Origin: Purpureocillium takamizusanense
Taxonomy: Eukaryota; Ascomycota; Sordariomycetes; Hypocreales; Ophiocordycipitaceae
NCBI RefSeq assembly: GCF_022605165.1
Contig: NC_063070.1
Coordinates: 3,100,001 to 3,164,000 of the forward strand
Reading direction: 5' to 3'
Length of the DNA stretch: 64,000 nucleotides
Part shown: positions 23,872 through 36,800 of the stretch, one piece after another
How the letters are laid out: each line of letters opens with the position of its first letter
Numbering within the stretch: position 1 is the first letter of the stretch
Translations under genes and position numbers: made by a program
The notes under the pieces: model-generated
Told to the model about the DNA's origin: nothing
What the model saw: only the letters and a program-made list of their open reading frames with translations
Databases searched by the model: none

Positions 23872-26131
23872 TTTTCTTGCGCGCGCCCGTCGAGACGCCT
23901 GTCATTTGGGTCGCTTTTTACATTTCGCCAGGAGTTCCGGCTTTGATTTGCATGGGGATGCTGCATTTGACGCTTCATGTGCTTTGAGTAAAACGGGTGG
24001 TTGAGGATGCGGGATAGAGCGACCGCAAGGACCGCATAGACATAGATGCCTCCCAGGTGGCGGGAACCGGGACGGCGGCCTAGGCACAAATAAAAGGCAT
24101 AATGTCCGCGCTATCTGATTGTGCACCCGGTGAACAAGTGACGTAAAGCAGCAAACGGTAGTCGCGCTGTGTCCGCCTGGGCTGCCGCTTCTGCCGGCCG
24201 CAGAGGTGGGCCCGACGGACGCGGCCCGACGGCAGTGGCCTAGACTCGGACGACACTGAAGCCGAGCCATCGTTTCTGACTCTCTGACGTGTGTGTTGTG
24301 GGGATGTTTGGGGTGATTGATGGTCGAGAGAGGAGGGGAGTCAGTCACTTGCAGAGTAGAGAGCCAGGAAAGCTATATCCGCCAGCACCGATACTAACCC
24401 CCATCACCCTTTTGTCTCGCCGCATCCTCCTTCGTGATTGCCTGCCCGCCCGCCCGGGGGAGGGGGACAAATAGCCGTTGTGGCGAGAAAGCAACGGGCC
24501 GTCATCACCCATCGTGGCCAGGCGCGGGGGGAGAGAGAGTCGCGCCCCCTTGAGACCCCCCACCCCGTCTGCTGCTGCTGCCGCCGCCTACGTGCTGTAC
24601 TTGTAGTATCCGTCCAGGTACTAACTAGTACAGAACTGGATAGGACGTAGAAGCGGCCTTTGGCGGAGTTGGATCCCCTCCCGCCTTGTTAGCAGCTCCG
24701 GGGGTTTTCGAAGGAGGGTATATGTGCGCATGTGTGCGTGCGTGCGTGCGTTCGCTGGGGAGTGTGAGCGAGCGAGATAGAGAGAGTATTTTAGCGAGAG
24801 CGGACGGGTGGACGAATGGGGTAGTGATTATAGTCCGAGGCCGACGAGGAGGAGGGGACGTTTAATCATCATAATTATATGTAGGTTGCTGTGGCCGTTG
24901 CGCGTTGGCTCCCTCTCGCCTTGACGCCCGCACCGGGGGACGAGTAGGTAGGCAGGCACCTGTACTGTATATATGAACGTACCTATCCGCGATAGTACAT
25001 GAGGCGCCGACGTCGTCACCACCACGTCCTTTCCTCACCACTAAGTAGGTACCAGGTAGGTAGTATTGCCTCACCTCTCCCCTCCCCTCTCCCCTCCCCC
25101 CACCCCTTCCCGAACGTACAAATCAAGCCTGGAGACATACGCCAAATATGCCCCTCTCCTACCTTCCCTTCCTTTGACCCATTCGATAACAGAGAGAGAC
25201 AGAGACAAAAAGAGAGAGAGAAAGATGGCTGTAATAAAGCCTCCGCGCTCCAAAAGCTCAGAGATGTGCGCGCCTCCTCCTCCTCCGTGCCGAACGATTA
25301 CCTAGGTACCTACCTACCGCCAGGATAGACGGCTACTTACTACTCGCATGCGCGCCCTGCCAGTGTTGGGCACCACCCGGGCCAAGGCGCTCACAGAAGC
25401 ACACACGCACGCACGCACGCATAGCCTGTAGATCAATCATTCGTTCGGGGCCGTCGCCGGCCTTTGTCCTAGATACATCCCATCCTAGACGTTCTCTGGC
25501 GTGCTCAGCGCCTCGTTCTCCCCTCCCCTCCCCTCCCCTCTCCCTCCCGTTTCCATTCCCTTTTCTCCCCCAACGTCAAAGCAAACCGCCGCCGCTTGCG
25601 TAGTCGATTTCGTCAGCCGGGCAGCGAGGCCCGCGAACAAGAGAATAGGTGGTAGAGTGGCAGGCATCGCTGCCTTTGGTATCCAGTGCCGTGTGTCGGG
25701 GCCGCCAGAGTCCCACGCCCCCGGCGGCTCCTTGGGCCCAAAAAGCAAGAAGAGAGTACAAAAAAAAGGGTTGCGAATGCACGTCTATGTAGTAAGGGAA
25801 CTAGCTGTTCACATGTGGCTGCATCGAGCACGGCGGGACTGCCTGGCCACTCCGAGCCTCGTCCGTCACCATCTCGGCCCCATGCATATCCAGGCCGGCA
25901 ACATTCCCAGGGCCGCCGAGAGTGGCGCATCCGACGCCATACAGGCCGGCCCGTATGTGGGCATATCGTGTCGTATCTTCTTCAGACCACCTTCATAAAC
26001 TGGACTCGGGTCCAGAGGCTCGCTAATGCTCGGAGACAAGGTTTGGGTAGGACGCATGCGTGAATGGCACCAAATCAACAACGGCCAGCCTCAACAAGCC
26101 GGAGATGAGCAGGGCAGGGCAGGAATCAGCG
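23872..26131. other. Convergent gene-free interval
   Basis: This 2.3 kb between the dehydrogenase (+) and STE20 (-) contains only simple-sequence runs (CTCCC-type tracts near 25080 and 25510, GA runs near 25190) and TAGGTACCT-like words. No supported gene. Confidence 0.5.
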
Positions 26132-29049
26132 CTACTGCTTCCTGGCCTTTTCTTGGGCTCGCTGTTCGCGCGCGGCTCGGACGAGAGGCGCAAGCTGGCC
26201 CAGATCGACGCATTGCTTCATGAACTCGTGCTGCAAACCGTCAGTCAGACAAACGCCACGGACAAATGATAGGGGGCAAAGGGGACGGCATACCCTTAGC
26301 AGGTCGTGAGCGCTCGCCCGCTTCTCGGGATCCACCTTGAGCGCAAAGTAGAGAAAGTCCTTGAAGACGGGCGACAGGTCCTGCTCGTTCTTGATCTGCG
26401 GTGTGCCGTTGGTGGCAATCAGCCACAGCGCCCGCAAGGGCGACTCGGTCAGGTACGGCGGCTCGCCCTCAATCATCTCAATGGCCATGATGCCGAGCGA
26501 CCAAATGTCCACCTTGCGGCCGTATTCCTTGCGCGTCACCACCTCGGGCGCCATCCAGTAGGGCGTGCCCACCATTGTCGTGCGCTTGTTCTGGGCCTCG
26601 TTGATGGTGGCGCAGAAGCCGAAATCAGCTGCGCCTGCATCAGTACAGTACACGACGGTGACAGGGTAGGGAGGTACTCACTCAGCTTGATGCTGCCTTC
26701 GTTGGAGAGTAGAATGTTGTCCGACTTGATGTCACGGTGGATTACACCCTTGGAGTGCAGGTGCTGTAGGCCCTTGAGCGTCTCGCGGCATACCGACGCG
26801 ATCTGGCCCTCGGTCATGATGTTGAAGGTGACCACGTCGGTCAGGCTGCCGCCCTCCATGAACTCCATGACGACCCACAGCTCGCCGCCGCACAGGTAAC
26901 TGTCGATGAAGTTGACAATGTTGGGGTGCGAGCTGTCCTTCATGACGAGGATCTCGTTGATGATGAGGTCCTTCTTGGGCTGCTGCTCCAGGTTCATCTG
27001 CTTGATGGCGACGAGGCGGTTCGTGCCGCGCTCGTAGCCCGTGAAGACACCGCCAGACGCGCCTTGGCCGATCTTGGTGAAGCCGCGGAACACCTCCCGC
27101 GGATCACCCTCGTTGCAGATGCGCTTGAGCGAGGCCACCACGTCGAAGCCGTTGCTCTGCCGGGGTCGGTGCCGCGGCCTAGCCCCGGGCACGCCGCCGC
27201 CGGGGCTCGGCTGCCGGCGTGAGCCCTGGTGGCCGTTGTGCTCAGGCGTCCGCGCGTATTGGGGCGCGTGATGAGGGCTCGGGACGGCCTGGGGCGGGGG
27301 CTGGCGCTTGCTGGGCACGCGGCCGACGTGACCCGACATGGCCGCCTGCGCCTGCGCCAGGGCCTGCTCCTGCTGCTGTTGCATCAGCTGCTGCTGGTAC
27401 GCCGTCGCCTGAGCGGCTTGCGTCATCTGGGGCGTCGGCGGGCTGTATGGCGACTGTCCGTTGGCGCGTGAGTTGGACCGCGATCGGTGCTCCTCGGGGA
27501 GCATCGGCACGTCCTTGACCTGGCCGAAGCCGCCGGGCGACATGTCGTCGGCAGGCTGCGACATGCCGATGCCCGAGTCCTTGGTCGTGTACGCGTTGGG
27601 GGGTAGGGGCCGGTTGTTCATGCTCACGGGCGGCTTCGGCGCCGGGCGATTGGGCATCATGTCCTTGCCGGCGATGCCCAGGCCCTGATTTCTGCTCGTC
27701 GGCACGGGGGGCGGCGGCCGGGGGTTCTCAAAGCTCCCTGTAGGCGCGGTTAGCAACACATCGAGGAAGAGGCTGGGCCAGCGGCGGGTCGTACCCATAT
27801 AGTTTGTGGGATACATGGCGGGCGAGGTCGGATTTGAAGGGGGCGTGGCATATCCCCGCATATCCGAGGTGCCTGCGTGGTGAAACTTTTCGAGTATCTG
27901 GTCTTCGGGCGGCCGCTCTTGCGTCTCCTTGTAGAACTGCAATATGTCGACCATGGTCTGGGGGTTCTCGCGCCGTTCCTTTTCGGGGATGCCGCTCTCG
28001 TTGATCAGCCGTTGCCATTCCTTTGGCAAGCCCTGCGGAAACGCGGTCAGTAAGCACAATGGCATCGAACAACGTCGAGCAGGATGACGCACCGTGAATT
28101 GCCCCGTGGCGCTGTCGTAGCCGACGTGGGTGACGTGGACGGGGTTCTCGGGTGCGGAAATGACGGGCTTCTTCTGGGAACCGACGAGGCTGTTGACGAT
28201 GGCGGAGAAGCCGGACTTCTTGCGCAGGACACCGGGCTTGGCGTCCTTGCCCTCGTCCGAGTACCGCTTGGGGCTGGTGACCTGGGACTCGGGGACCCGG
28301 CCGCCCTGGACCTTTTCCACGATGGAGGGGTCCATGTTGCTGAAGCTCACCGAGGAGCGCAGGGCGGGGCTCGCGAGGCGAGAGTCGGTGCCAGCCTTGA
28401 CGAGGGTGGGCGGGGCAGCGTGGGGGGGTCGCTGGAATGAGGATCGGGGGCTCGAGATCTTGGTGGCCTCGATGCGGCTCAGGATGGCGGCGCCGTCGAA
28501 AGGCGCGCCGATGAAGTCGTCGGACGCCGTTTGGCTCAGGCGGCTGAGGTGAGGATCGGAGAGGCGGTTCGGGCGATGGGCCAGCGGCGTGGCGGCGGCG
28601 GCGGCGATGGTGTAGGCGGTGCCAAACGGCGGCGGCGGCGACGTCGTCGACGATGAAGAGGAGGCTGCTGCTGCTGCTGCGGCGGCGGCGGCGGTACCAG
28701 AAAAGTCTCCCTGCTGCAGGACGGGGGACGGGTTCGACGACCACTGCGCGGCAGGTGGGTGTCGGGGAGAGGAGGAGCTGTTGTTGGACGTGTTGGAAGC
28801 AGAGGACCGCACGGGCGGAGCGCTCGGGGCACGCCGCAGGCTCTGGGAGCTGCGCTGGCTGTCGATGGACTGGGTGTCGAATCCGGACGAGGAGCGGGCG
28901 TAGGCGTGGTGGTGCGTGTGGTGGTGCTGGTGGAAGGAGGAGGATGGCGAGGCGGCGGCGGCGGCTGTTGTGGAGGAGGAGGGAGGAGGTTTCTTGACGA
29001 GCCTGCGACGTTGCGAGGTGCCGTTGAAAGACGAGCTCTGGCTGTCCAT
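26132..29049 (-). CDS. STE20: PAK-family serine/threonine kinase Ste20
   Basis: Five exons: 29049-28093, 28032-27795, 27737-26682, 26628-26294, 26230-26132; introns are 60, 57, 53 and 63 nt and the product is 894 aa. The N-terminus is low-complexity (Ser, Ala and His runs). A CRIB/p21-binding domain begins [16 protein letters not shown] near residue 305 and continues across intron 1 (GQFT / GLPKEW). A proline-rich, Gln-rich linker leads to the kinase domain (about 615-865) with GQGASGGVF, the VAIK lysine, [12 protein letters not shown] after intron 3, and [10 protein letters not shown]. There is no PH domain, which separates it from Cla4. The role is a Cdc42/Rac effector upstream of MAPK cascades and actin polarity. 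The frame stays open 89 codons upstream of the chosen ATG but contains no other ATG. Confidence 0.93.
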
Positions 29050-32000
29050 GATAGTGACCAACCCTTGCCTAATAGGTCTCAGAGGGGGAGCGAGCGGCGG
29101 CGGCGGCTGTTGCTGCTGCTGCTGCTGCTTGGGCGGACGGGGGGGCCAGAGGGGACGAAGGGTGTGCGAGGAGAGGAAAAAAAGCGGTCCTTGCGGGCCT
29201 GCGTTTGGATGGGCGGGTGGGCGCTCTTTGGGGAGGGGGCCAGAGGGCGATGGAGGTGGGCGGGCGAGCGTGCGTGCGTGCGAGTGGGCGGAGGAGGAGG
29301 AGGGGCGGGCGGGCACCTCAAGTTCTGCCTGCCTCTATGGCTCCTGCGTCCAGTTGCGGAGCGCTGCGCTGCAGCGGGTTGATTCAGGGCCCGGGCTCTC
29401 TATTTTTTTTTTTGGGGCGCGCGCAGCTGGCGGCGGGACGCCAGCGGGTGGTGCGGTGGAGGGGAGGGCCGTCACTGGTGGCGCCAGACCTCCAGGGCTC
29501 TGAGGTGTGTTGGAGTGCGTGCAGTCGGGATGAAAGGCACGGTGAGGTAGGTAGGGCAGGCAAGGTACCTCAGGCAAGGTACCGCGCCTTGTTCGGTAAA
29601 AGCTGCAAGCCTGCAGCGGCCGCCCGACGGGTGAGAGAGAGGGCAGGCAAGGCGGCGTGCGATGCGGTGCGTTGGGGGTGCGTTGCGTCGCGGTGCGTCC
29701 CAGGCGGTGCAAGCGTTCGTTGCAAGCGCGGTTGGGTCGCTCCCGATTGAGTTCGTCGCAGCTGGCAACGTCTCGGCGACCGTCGTCACGTCTGTCAGCC
29801 GGCGGGCAGCGATGGGTAGTAGCTTCTCGCACCGTGGCCGTCGTCTTCGTTATCGTAGCTGTTAGTCGTGGGTCTTCTTCGTCGTCGCCCACGATTCAGG
29901 TCAGCGTCGCCGCGGGGGCACTCAGTCTGCGCATGGGCGCCGCGCCGCGCCGCGCTCTTCGCCTGCACGATGCCGGTCGAAAGAGGTGCTGCCGCCGGCT
30001 CGAGACAGGGCGTCCGGGGGGGCGTGTGCGTTGAGAGACAGACAGGCCAAGCTGCGAGGGCCGTGCTACGTGAGACGGGTGCTTCGTCAGGTAATGGGTT
30101 CGGGCGATCTGGCGTCCGGCGGTTGAGCAAGCGCGTCTGGTGATGCGGGAGACGGAGAGGCGTGACGGAGAGAAACGGGCACGGATGGTAAGCAGTGAAT
30201 GAATGAATGGATGGACGGATGGCTGGCGCGGTGCGCTCGCGTCAATGCTCAAGAGCTTGCTACGTACGTACGGACGGCACTACTGAGAGATCCCGGCCAG
30301 AGCGCATTTGGGGATCGAGTCTGCCATGTTCTCCGTACGAAGTACATACGCCCGTAGGCAGGTATGCTAGGCAAGGTCCTAATGCGCCAGATTGGCACCA
30401 CGTTGATTCCCGCCTGCTGGGCTGGACCAGACAACACACGCACATACGCAAGCAAGCCGGCCCGTCTCACCAGTAGAGGTACCTGGCAATGGAATGGAAG
30501 CCTGCGACAGCGAGCACCAATCCCAGACCAGCGCCCCCCCGGATCAAACTGCGGTGCGGAGGGCTACAGTGTGTTTGCGCACTGTCCGCCGACCCGCAGG
30601 GCCACTGACCTGTGGCAGCATCATCTCACTGCTGATGAGCCCACCTCTACCAGCCGCCAACCGCCAGGCGGCAGGGCAGGGTTTGTCTTGTTCCCTCGCA
30701 GGGGTGCGCGACGCCCACGCCTGACAAGTAGACGGGGCGGCCCACCCGCGGGGTACGACACAGTGCGGGCTCCTGGATGAATTGCGCGGGACCACAGCCT
30801 CCAGGGGTCCTCTAGCGGCTCGAAACTTACGAGCAATTCACGGCATCCATCAGAAGGGGCCTTGGGGGCCTCGGTAGCTTACCTTACCGCGTCGCTGGTC
30901 AGCAGGCCAGGCAGGGCAGAGCCTGTCAGTGGCAGTGATTGCTGGCCCAGCCGCGTATGGGTGAAACGGCCGGCGCGGATGTGCTTTTTGAGGTCCGCGC
31001 GAAGCAAAGCGAAGACGGGCGACGTTGGATCAACGGGCAGGCGGAGGGCGGGACTGGCGGGCGGGCGGGTATAGCGAGCCTCGCTATCCTCCTGGTCGGT
31101 GCTGCTATTAATAATGATGGAAGGTATGGCCAAGACTCGTATTGTGTCTGTTCTGTCGCGCTGCCCTGCCGACGACGAGCGAGCAAACAAGACGGACGGA
31201 TGGACGGACGGCACGACACACGGGCACCACGTCGCCGCACCGCACAGCACAGCAAAGTACGAAGTACAGCACAGCAAAAAGTCCAGCGTCACCGGCGACC
31301 CCTGGAGCCAGAACCGTGGCCCCCCGTGGTTGGACGGCGCCGGCGCCAGGTCCACCGCGACGACGGATTTGGGCTTGCAGAAGACGACGACGACAACGAC
31401 GATGACAACGACGACGGGACGACACGGGACAAGAGGTAGAGAGATAACAAACTGCGCTCACCACTGACCAGCCGACGAAATTTCTTGCCCACGCAGCCGG
31501 TTCCCCGTTGGTCCCTCGTGGCGCGCTCATCACTGACCGTCTGCTGGCTCCTGGAGCGCCGCTCCCCGCGGGAAGAACAATCAATGCCAGCCCAGGCAAG
31601 CACGCACGGGCAGGTACTGCACCGAGTACCTTCCCAGCATGACAATTTGTCGGGTGCCCACACTCACTCTCAATGTCAACCGCCGGCAGTGGGCCGTGGG
31701 ACAGCGCGTGGCCCGTTTTTCCCGCCTCATTCATCCTCCCGCCTGCATGCCCCCCAATTTCACGACTTGTCTCATTCTCGCCGTGTCCAAAAAGGCTGTC
31801 GCAACGTCGCCTGGCCTGCGGGGCACGCCCACCCCCCTCCCTCCTCTCCCTCTTTGCCTTCCATTCGCTCTGGTTTAGGCGCCCGCAACTGGATGGGACA
31901 CGTTCAACCTAAATGCCACAGTGCCCACCAACAACGTGGGAGGAAAAAGCCACAAAGGGGCTTCTCCCAACCCTCGAGGCTGTTCCACGGCATTCGCTTG

Positions 32001-33740
32001 CGCCGCCTCCATCGGTGATTTGTCCTGCCGAACGCCGCGCCGACGACGGTCTCGACTGACTGGCAGGCAGACTGTTCATGGACGCTGCCGTCGTCGGAGG
32101 GGGAAGCAATCCGCCGCGACACACGCATGTCAGGCACAGATGGACAAGAGCATCAGATCACAGACGTGCCATCGATCGATCCCCTGGGCTGGGCGGCTGC
32201 TCACTCATCATCAGGCTCCTCCCCGTCTCATGCCGTCGGCAAAAACTCTGCCCGTTGGCGCTGGCGCGGGCCTGCGTTGTAATTAATCAAGAAAACACCG
32301 CGTCGTCACGTCCCGGCTCCCCGGAGCCTCCTCTGTTTCAAGCCACCAGGGCCTGCGCTCCACACGGTCCGTCCTCATCTCACGCATGCTGCTACAGACG
32401 TCGTCGGGCCAGCCGCCGCTGTCGGGACGGGTCTGCGACAGGCGCATCGCATCGTGTCTTGCCCTGGGACCCTGCGTGCAGGCGTTTGAAACGTAGTAGC
32501 CCCCACCTCCTGGCTGCCGGCAGACTCGGTGGCTCGATGGGGTGATGACCAGGCTCGAGCTTGGGTCGCGATGCCCAGTGCCTGGACCGCCGTGGCGCGC
32601 AGCGCGTCGGGTACGCTACCACCTGCTTTGTGCGAACTACTACTACTTCAAAGTTAGATTGATTGATTGCATCTGTGCCTTTCCCGCCCGTCCGTCCTCC
32701 CGCCCTCCCGTCCGCTCGCCGATGCATCCTCTCGCGGGGAAGCGAGCTCGTGCGACCGCACGCCCGCACAATGACACCCGGGACCACGCCCGGGCGTCGC
32801 GTGCGAGTCGTCAAGACTGACAGACGACAGAGGACGGAGGCGGCATGCTGACCGGCTGCATGGCGGCCACCGATGGCTGTCAGGGCCAAGGCGGATGCCA
32901 GTCGCAGCGCAGCGTGTTGTGCCTCGCCGATGGCTTCTGCCGACGGGCGCCTCGTCGAGCCACGGCCAATGGATTGTGGTGATTGAGTGATGCCTTGGTA
33001 GACGCCGAGGGCGAGCATTGATGCGTCGAGCGGTGCCTGGGGCCAATGGCCGTGGCCCCAATGGCAAAAATGTGCAACACAAGCTTCTCGAGCGCGCCCT
33101 TGACTCTTGTTCGTCGAGGCCAGGCACTACCTGGGAGAGTCAACCACGAGGTTGGCGCTCTTTGTGTGATGCATGCGTCGCGCTACGGGACAAGGACGAG
33201 AGCGTAGCAGAGTATACAGAAGTGTCATGCCAACCCTGCAGAGGGCCCAATTGCTCACTGCAATGCGGCCAAATACTCGTAGTCGCCGTCATCAACTCGT
33301 CGTCGACTTGCACCGACCCAAGTAGGCGCGAAGTAGTCGTAGTAGCGGGGAGTCAGTACGCAGCAGCGAGTGGCCATGGTCCGGTCACATGCCATGTCTC
33401 GTGACTCCCAAGCCAATTGGCCCACTGGCACCACTCTTGGTGGGGAGCCGAGCCGCCCGTCGGGCCCCGCCCCTGTCTGTGCCAGGCCAACACTTCTACG
33501 ACCTACCGTGGGGAAGCTGGACAAACTTCCACCTCACCCTCAACTCTGTCCGTTCCAACAGACATCGCCTCGCACCACCGCCCTCGGTCCGCCGCATCTT
33601 CTGGTTCATCCTCCTGGTCACCGGTATCCCATCGCCTGTTAGCGTCTGCATCATGTTCTAGACGCCACAGAACCCCAAGATTGTGTATTGTATTGTGCCT
33701 CAGCTTCAATACTCTCTCCTCGCCTGACCCAACTCGTCCT
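29050..33740. promoter_or_regulatory. Long divergent intergenic region, STE20 / KH-domain gene
   Basis: About 4.7 kb separates the starts of two divergent genes. Just upstream of STE20 there is a CTG/CAG triplet run (29110-29129) and a T-rich run near 29402. The rest has no supported gene. Two GTACGAAGTAC words occur (30335-30345 and 31257-31267). A minus-strand open frame at 32392-33018 has no motif. Confidence 0.5.
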
Positions 33741-33836
33741 GTAAGTCCACCGCCGAATGCTTGGCGGGAAGAGGGAGGAAGACCAAAGATCCCCGGGCAA
33801 CCGTCAATGCACCCGACAACACTTGCTAACGTCCAG
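33741..33836 (+). other. Probable 5' UTR intron of KH-domain gene
   Basis: Donor GTAAGT at 33741, branch-point CTAAC near 33825-33830 and acceptor CCAG at 33833-33836 define a 96-nt intron. It ends 57 bp before the ATG at 33894. Confidence 0.6.
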
Positions 33837-33893
33837 GCAGCATCACCAATTGCCCGTGCAAAGCTCCCATCTACGTCCCCGAACCGTGTCATC

Positions 33894-36800
33894 ATGGCTG
33901 CGAACCTCACGTCCACCGCTGACCTCGCCAACGGCGGCGAGGAATCCGCGGCACAGAAGCTCCTCCAGAAGCACGCCGAGGCGCCGCACACCGTCACCGT
34001 CGAGGACGTCCCCGACGAGGAGGGACCCGCCCCGAAGCCCGCCGCCGAGGCCTCCGGCTCCTGGGCCGCCCCCATGGGCGTAAAGGCCGCCGGCAAGCAG
34101 CAGGAGACCCAGGCCAAGTCCGCCCTCGACACCCAGTCGCACGAGCTCTTCCCGGAGCTCGGCGCGCCCAAGGGCAAGAGCGCCAACGTCGCTCCTGTCT
34201 GGGGTGCCAAGAGCGGCACTAACGGCAAGGCCAATGGCTCCGGCGCCTCGAACGGCGCCTCTCGCTCTTCTACCCCGACGTCTGCTGGCCCCGCGACGCC
34301 CTCGCAGTCTAGCGCCGCCCCGTCCATGTTCATCCCCGGCCGCAATGTCGAGACGGTCACCCTCGATCCCGCCTTTATCTTGCCCCGTGGTCAGCTGAAG
34401 CGTCCCATTGCCGACACCCTCAAGGACATTAACCGCAAGTCGCGGGCCAACGTGACCATGTCCACGGCCTCCAACGGCCGTCTCCGCTTCGACGCCACCG
34501 GCCCTCCCGAGGTCGCCCAACAGGCCCTCAAGGACCTGGTCTCGCAGATCGGGCTCCGGGTGAGTATCCACGTCCGTGTTCGATCCGCCCTTATGGAGTG
34601 GCTGACCAGAGCAGACCTCGATCAAGGTCCCTATCCCCCACAGCGCACGCGCCCACATCATCGGCAAGGGCGGTTCCATGATCAAGGCCTTGCAGGAGAA
34701 GACGGGTGCGCGGATCCAGCTCCCTCGAGCTGAGGAGGGCAGCCGCCCGGCCGACGATGACGACGATGACGACGCCACCATCGACGTCATTGTCGAGGGC
34801 AACGCCCTGTCAGCGGCGTCGGCACGCAACGAGATTCTCAAGATCGCTGGCGAGCGCTCCGCCAATGTGCAGACCAAGGTTCGCGGCATCGCACCGGCCT
34901 TTTACCCCTTCCTTGCTGGTCCTGCCAACGCCATGGCTCAGTCGCTCGAAGACGAAAACGGCGTCCAGATCCGCGTGCCCCCACACCAGCCCTTGTCTCG
35001 CGTCCCCGCGCCCGTGGCCCCCGCGCCCGGCCAGCGGCCCGTGTTCCACCCCGCCGGCGCCGACGACGACCACATCCAGCTCGCCGGAGACCGGGCGGCC
35101 GTGCAAAAGGTGCGCGCCGAAATCGAGCGCCGTGCCGCGCAGCTGCAGAAGGAGCTCGAGGCCGAGCAGCTCTCCATCCAGCGCGGTCGCCACCAGTTCA
35201 TCGTGGGCGACCGCGGCGTGCCGGCCGACGACTTCTTCGCCGAGACGGGCTGCGCCATCCTGCTGCCGTCGGAGGACGACGACGACATGATCACCATCAT
35301 CGGCCCGGCCGACCGCGTGCAGACCGGCCTGGAGCGCGCCATGGACCTCGCTATGGGCATGCAAATGTCCAACATTGACATCTCGAGGTTCCACCGCACC
35401 GCCCCGAGTGGCGCCGCCGCCCACGCCGCCAACGTGACACGCTACCTGCGCCAGCGCCGCGAGATTGATCGCCTCGAGAAGCTCTACAGCACGCACATCA
35501 ACACGCCCTTTTCCCAGGACGGCGCCCTGCCGTGGGAGCTGTACTCGCGCGAGGGCAAGAATGCCATTCGCGCGCAGTCGGAGATTACTGGCATCATCAA
35601 CGGTCTCCCGCCCGCGCGCGTGCAGGCCGTCCCTGTGGACCCCTTCTTCCACCAGCACCTGCGCAACGACGTGACGCCCCGCGTCAAGAAGGACTACGGC
35701 GTGCACGTCGTGGTGCCCGAGGCCTCGGAAACCGACGCCCCCGTGCTGCTCGTCTTCGAGGGCCCGGACCCTGCCGACGGCCCGTACCAGGTCCCGCGCA
35801 CCAAGCCGACGGACACCGAGGTCAAGGCCTTCCAGCGTGGCATCGACGACGCGCGCAAGCACATCCTCGAGCTGCTCAACAAGCAGGAGGCGCTTACCAG
35901 CACGACCCTGGACGTGCTGGCCAAGTTTCACGAGAAGCTTCGCCGCTTCATCAAGAAGGAGCAGGAGGGCCGCTCATCGGACCAGATCCCCATCCGCGTC
36001 ACCAAGGTCGGCACTACCATCACGCTGCGCGGGCCGGCATCGGCCGTCGACTCGCTGGCGGCCAAGGCCAGGGCCTTTGTCGAGCAGGCCAAGGAGGAGG
36101 AGAAAGAGCGCGGCTTCACGCTGTCGTTTGACTTTCCCCAAAAGTACGCCAACCACCTGATCGGCAAGGGCGGCAGCAACATCAAGGAGCTGCGAGACCG
36201 CTTCGACGTGGAGATCCAGGTCCAGGATGGCAAGGTCGAGCTCAAGGGCCCCAAGGCCAAGGCCGAGGCGGCGCGCTCGCACATCCAGGGGCTCGGCCGC
36301 ACGTTGGCGGATGAGACGACGCACGTGCTCAAGATCGACCCCAAGTACCACCGTGAGCTCATCGGCGCGCAGGGCGGCCAGATCAACCGCCTGCAGAACC
36401 GCTACAAGGTGCTCATCTTCTTCCCGCGCTCCGCCAAGAGCGCCGCCGAAGACCAGTCCAACGCGGACGCGACCAGCGAGGCCGGCAAGCCCCGCCGCCA
36501 GCAGGCGCCCGACGAGGTCATCATCCGCGGACCCAAGAAGGGCGCTGACGAGGCCCGCGACGAGATCTTCTCGCTCCACAAGTACCTCGAGGAGCATTCG
36601 GTTACGGCTTCGGTGCCCGTGCAGCAGAAGCAGGTCGGCTCGCTCATCGGCCAGGGCGGCGCCGCCCTCGACGAGCTGCGCCAGGCGACGGGCGCGCGCA
36701 TCGACGTGCCCGCCGACCGCGACACGGACGTTGTGGAGATTGTCATCAAGGGCACCGCGTCGCAGGTCGCGCAGGCGCGCAAGATTCTCGAGGAGAAGCG

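Noticed and set aside
26132..29049. Assignment of the PAK kinase as Cla4
   Set aside because: Cla4 carries a PH domain before the CRIB domain. Here the region before CRIB is low-complexity without a PH-like segment, so Ste20 fits better.
32392..33018. 208-codon minus-strand open frame
   Set aside because: The start looks superficially protein-like, but the rest is Arg/Gly-rich without motif, splice partners or a promoter signal.
33843..35931. Two long minus-strand open frames (348 and 373 codons)
   Set aside because: Antisense shadows of the KH-domain gene, with repetitive Leu/Arg/Val-rich products and no domain.
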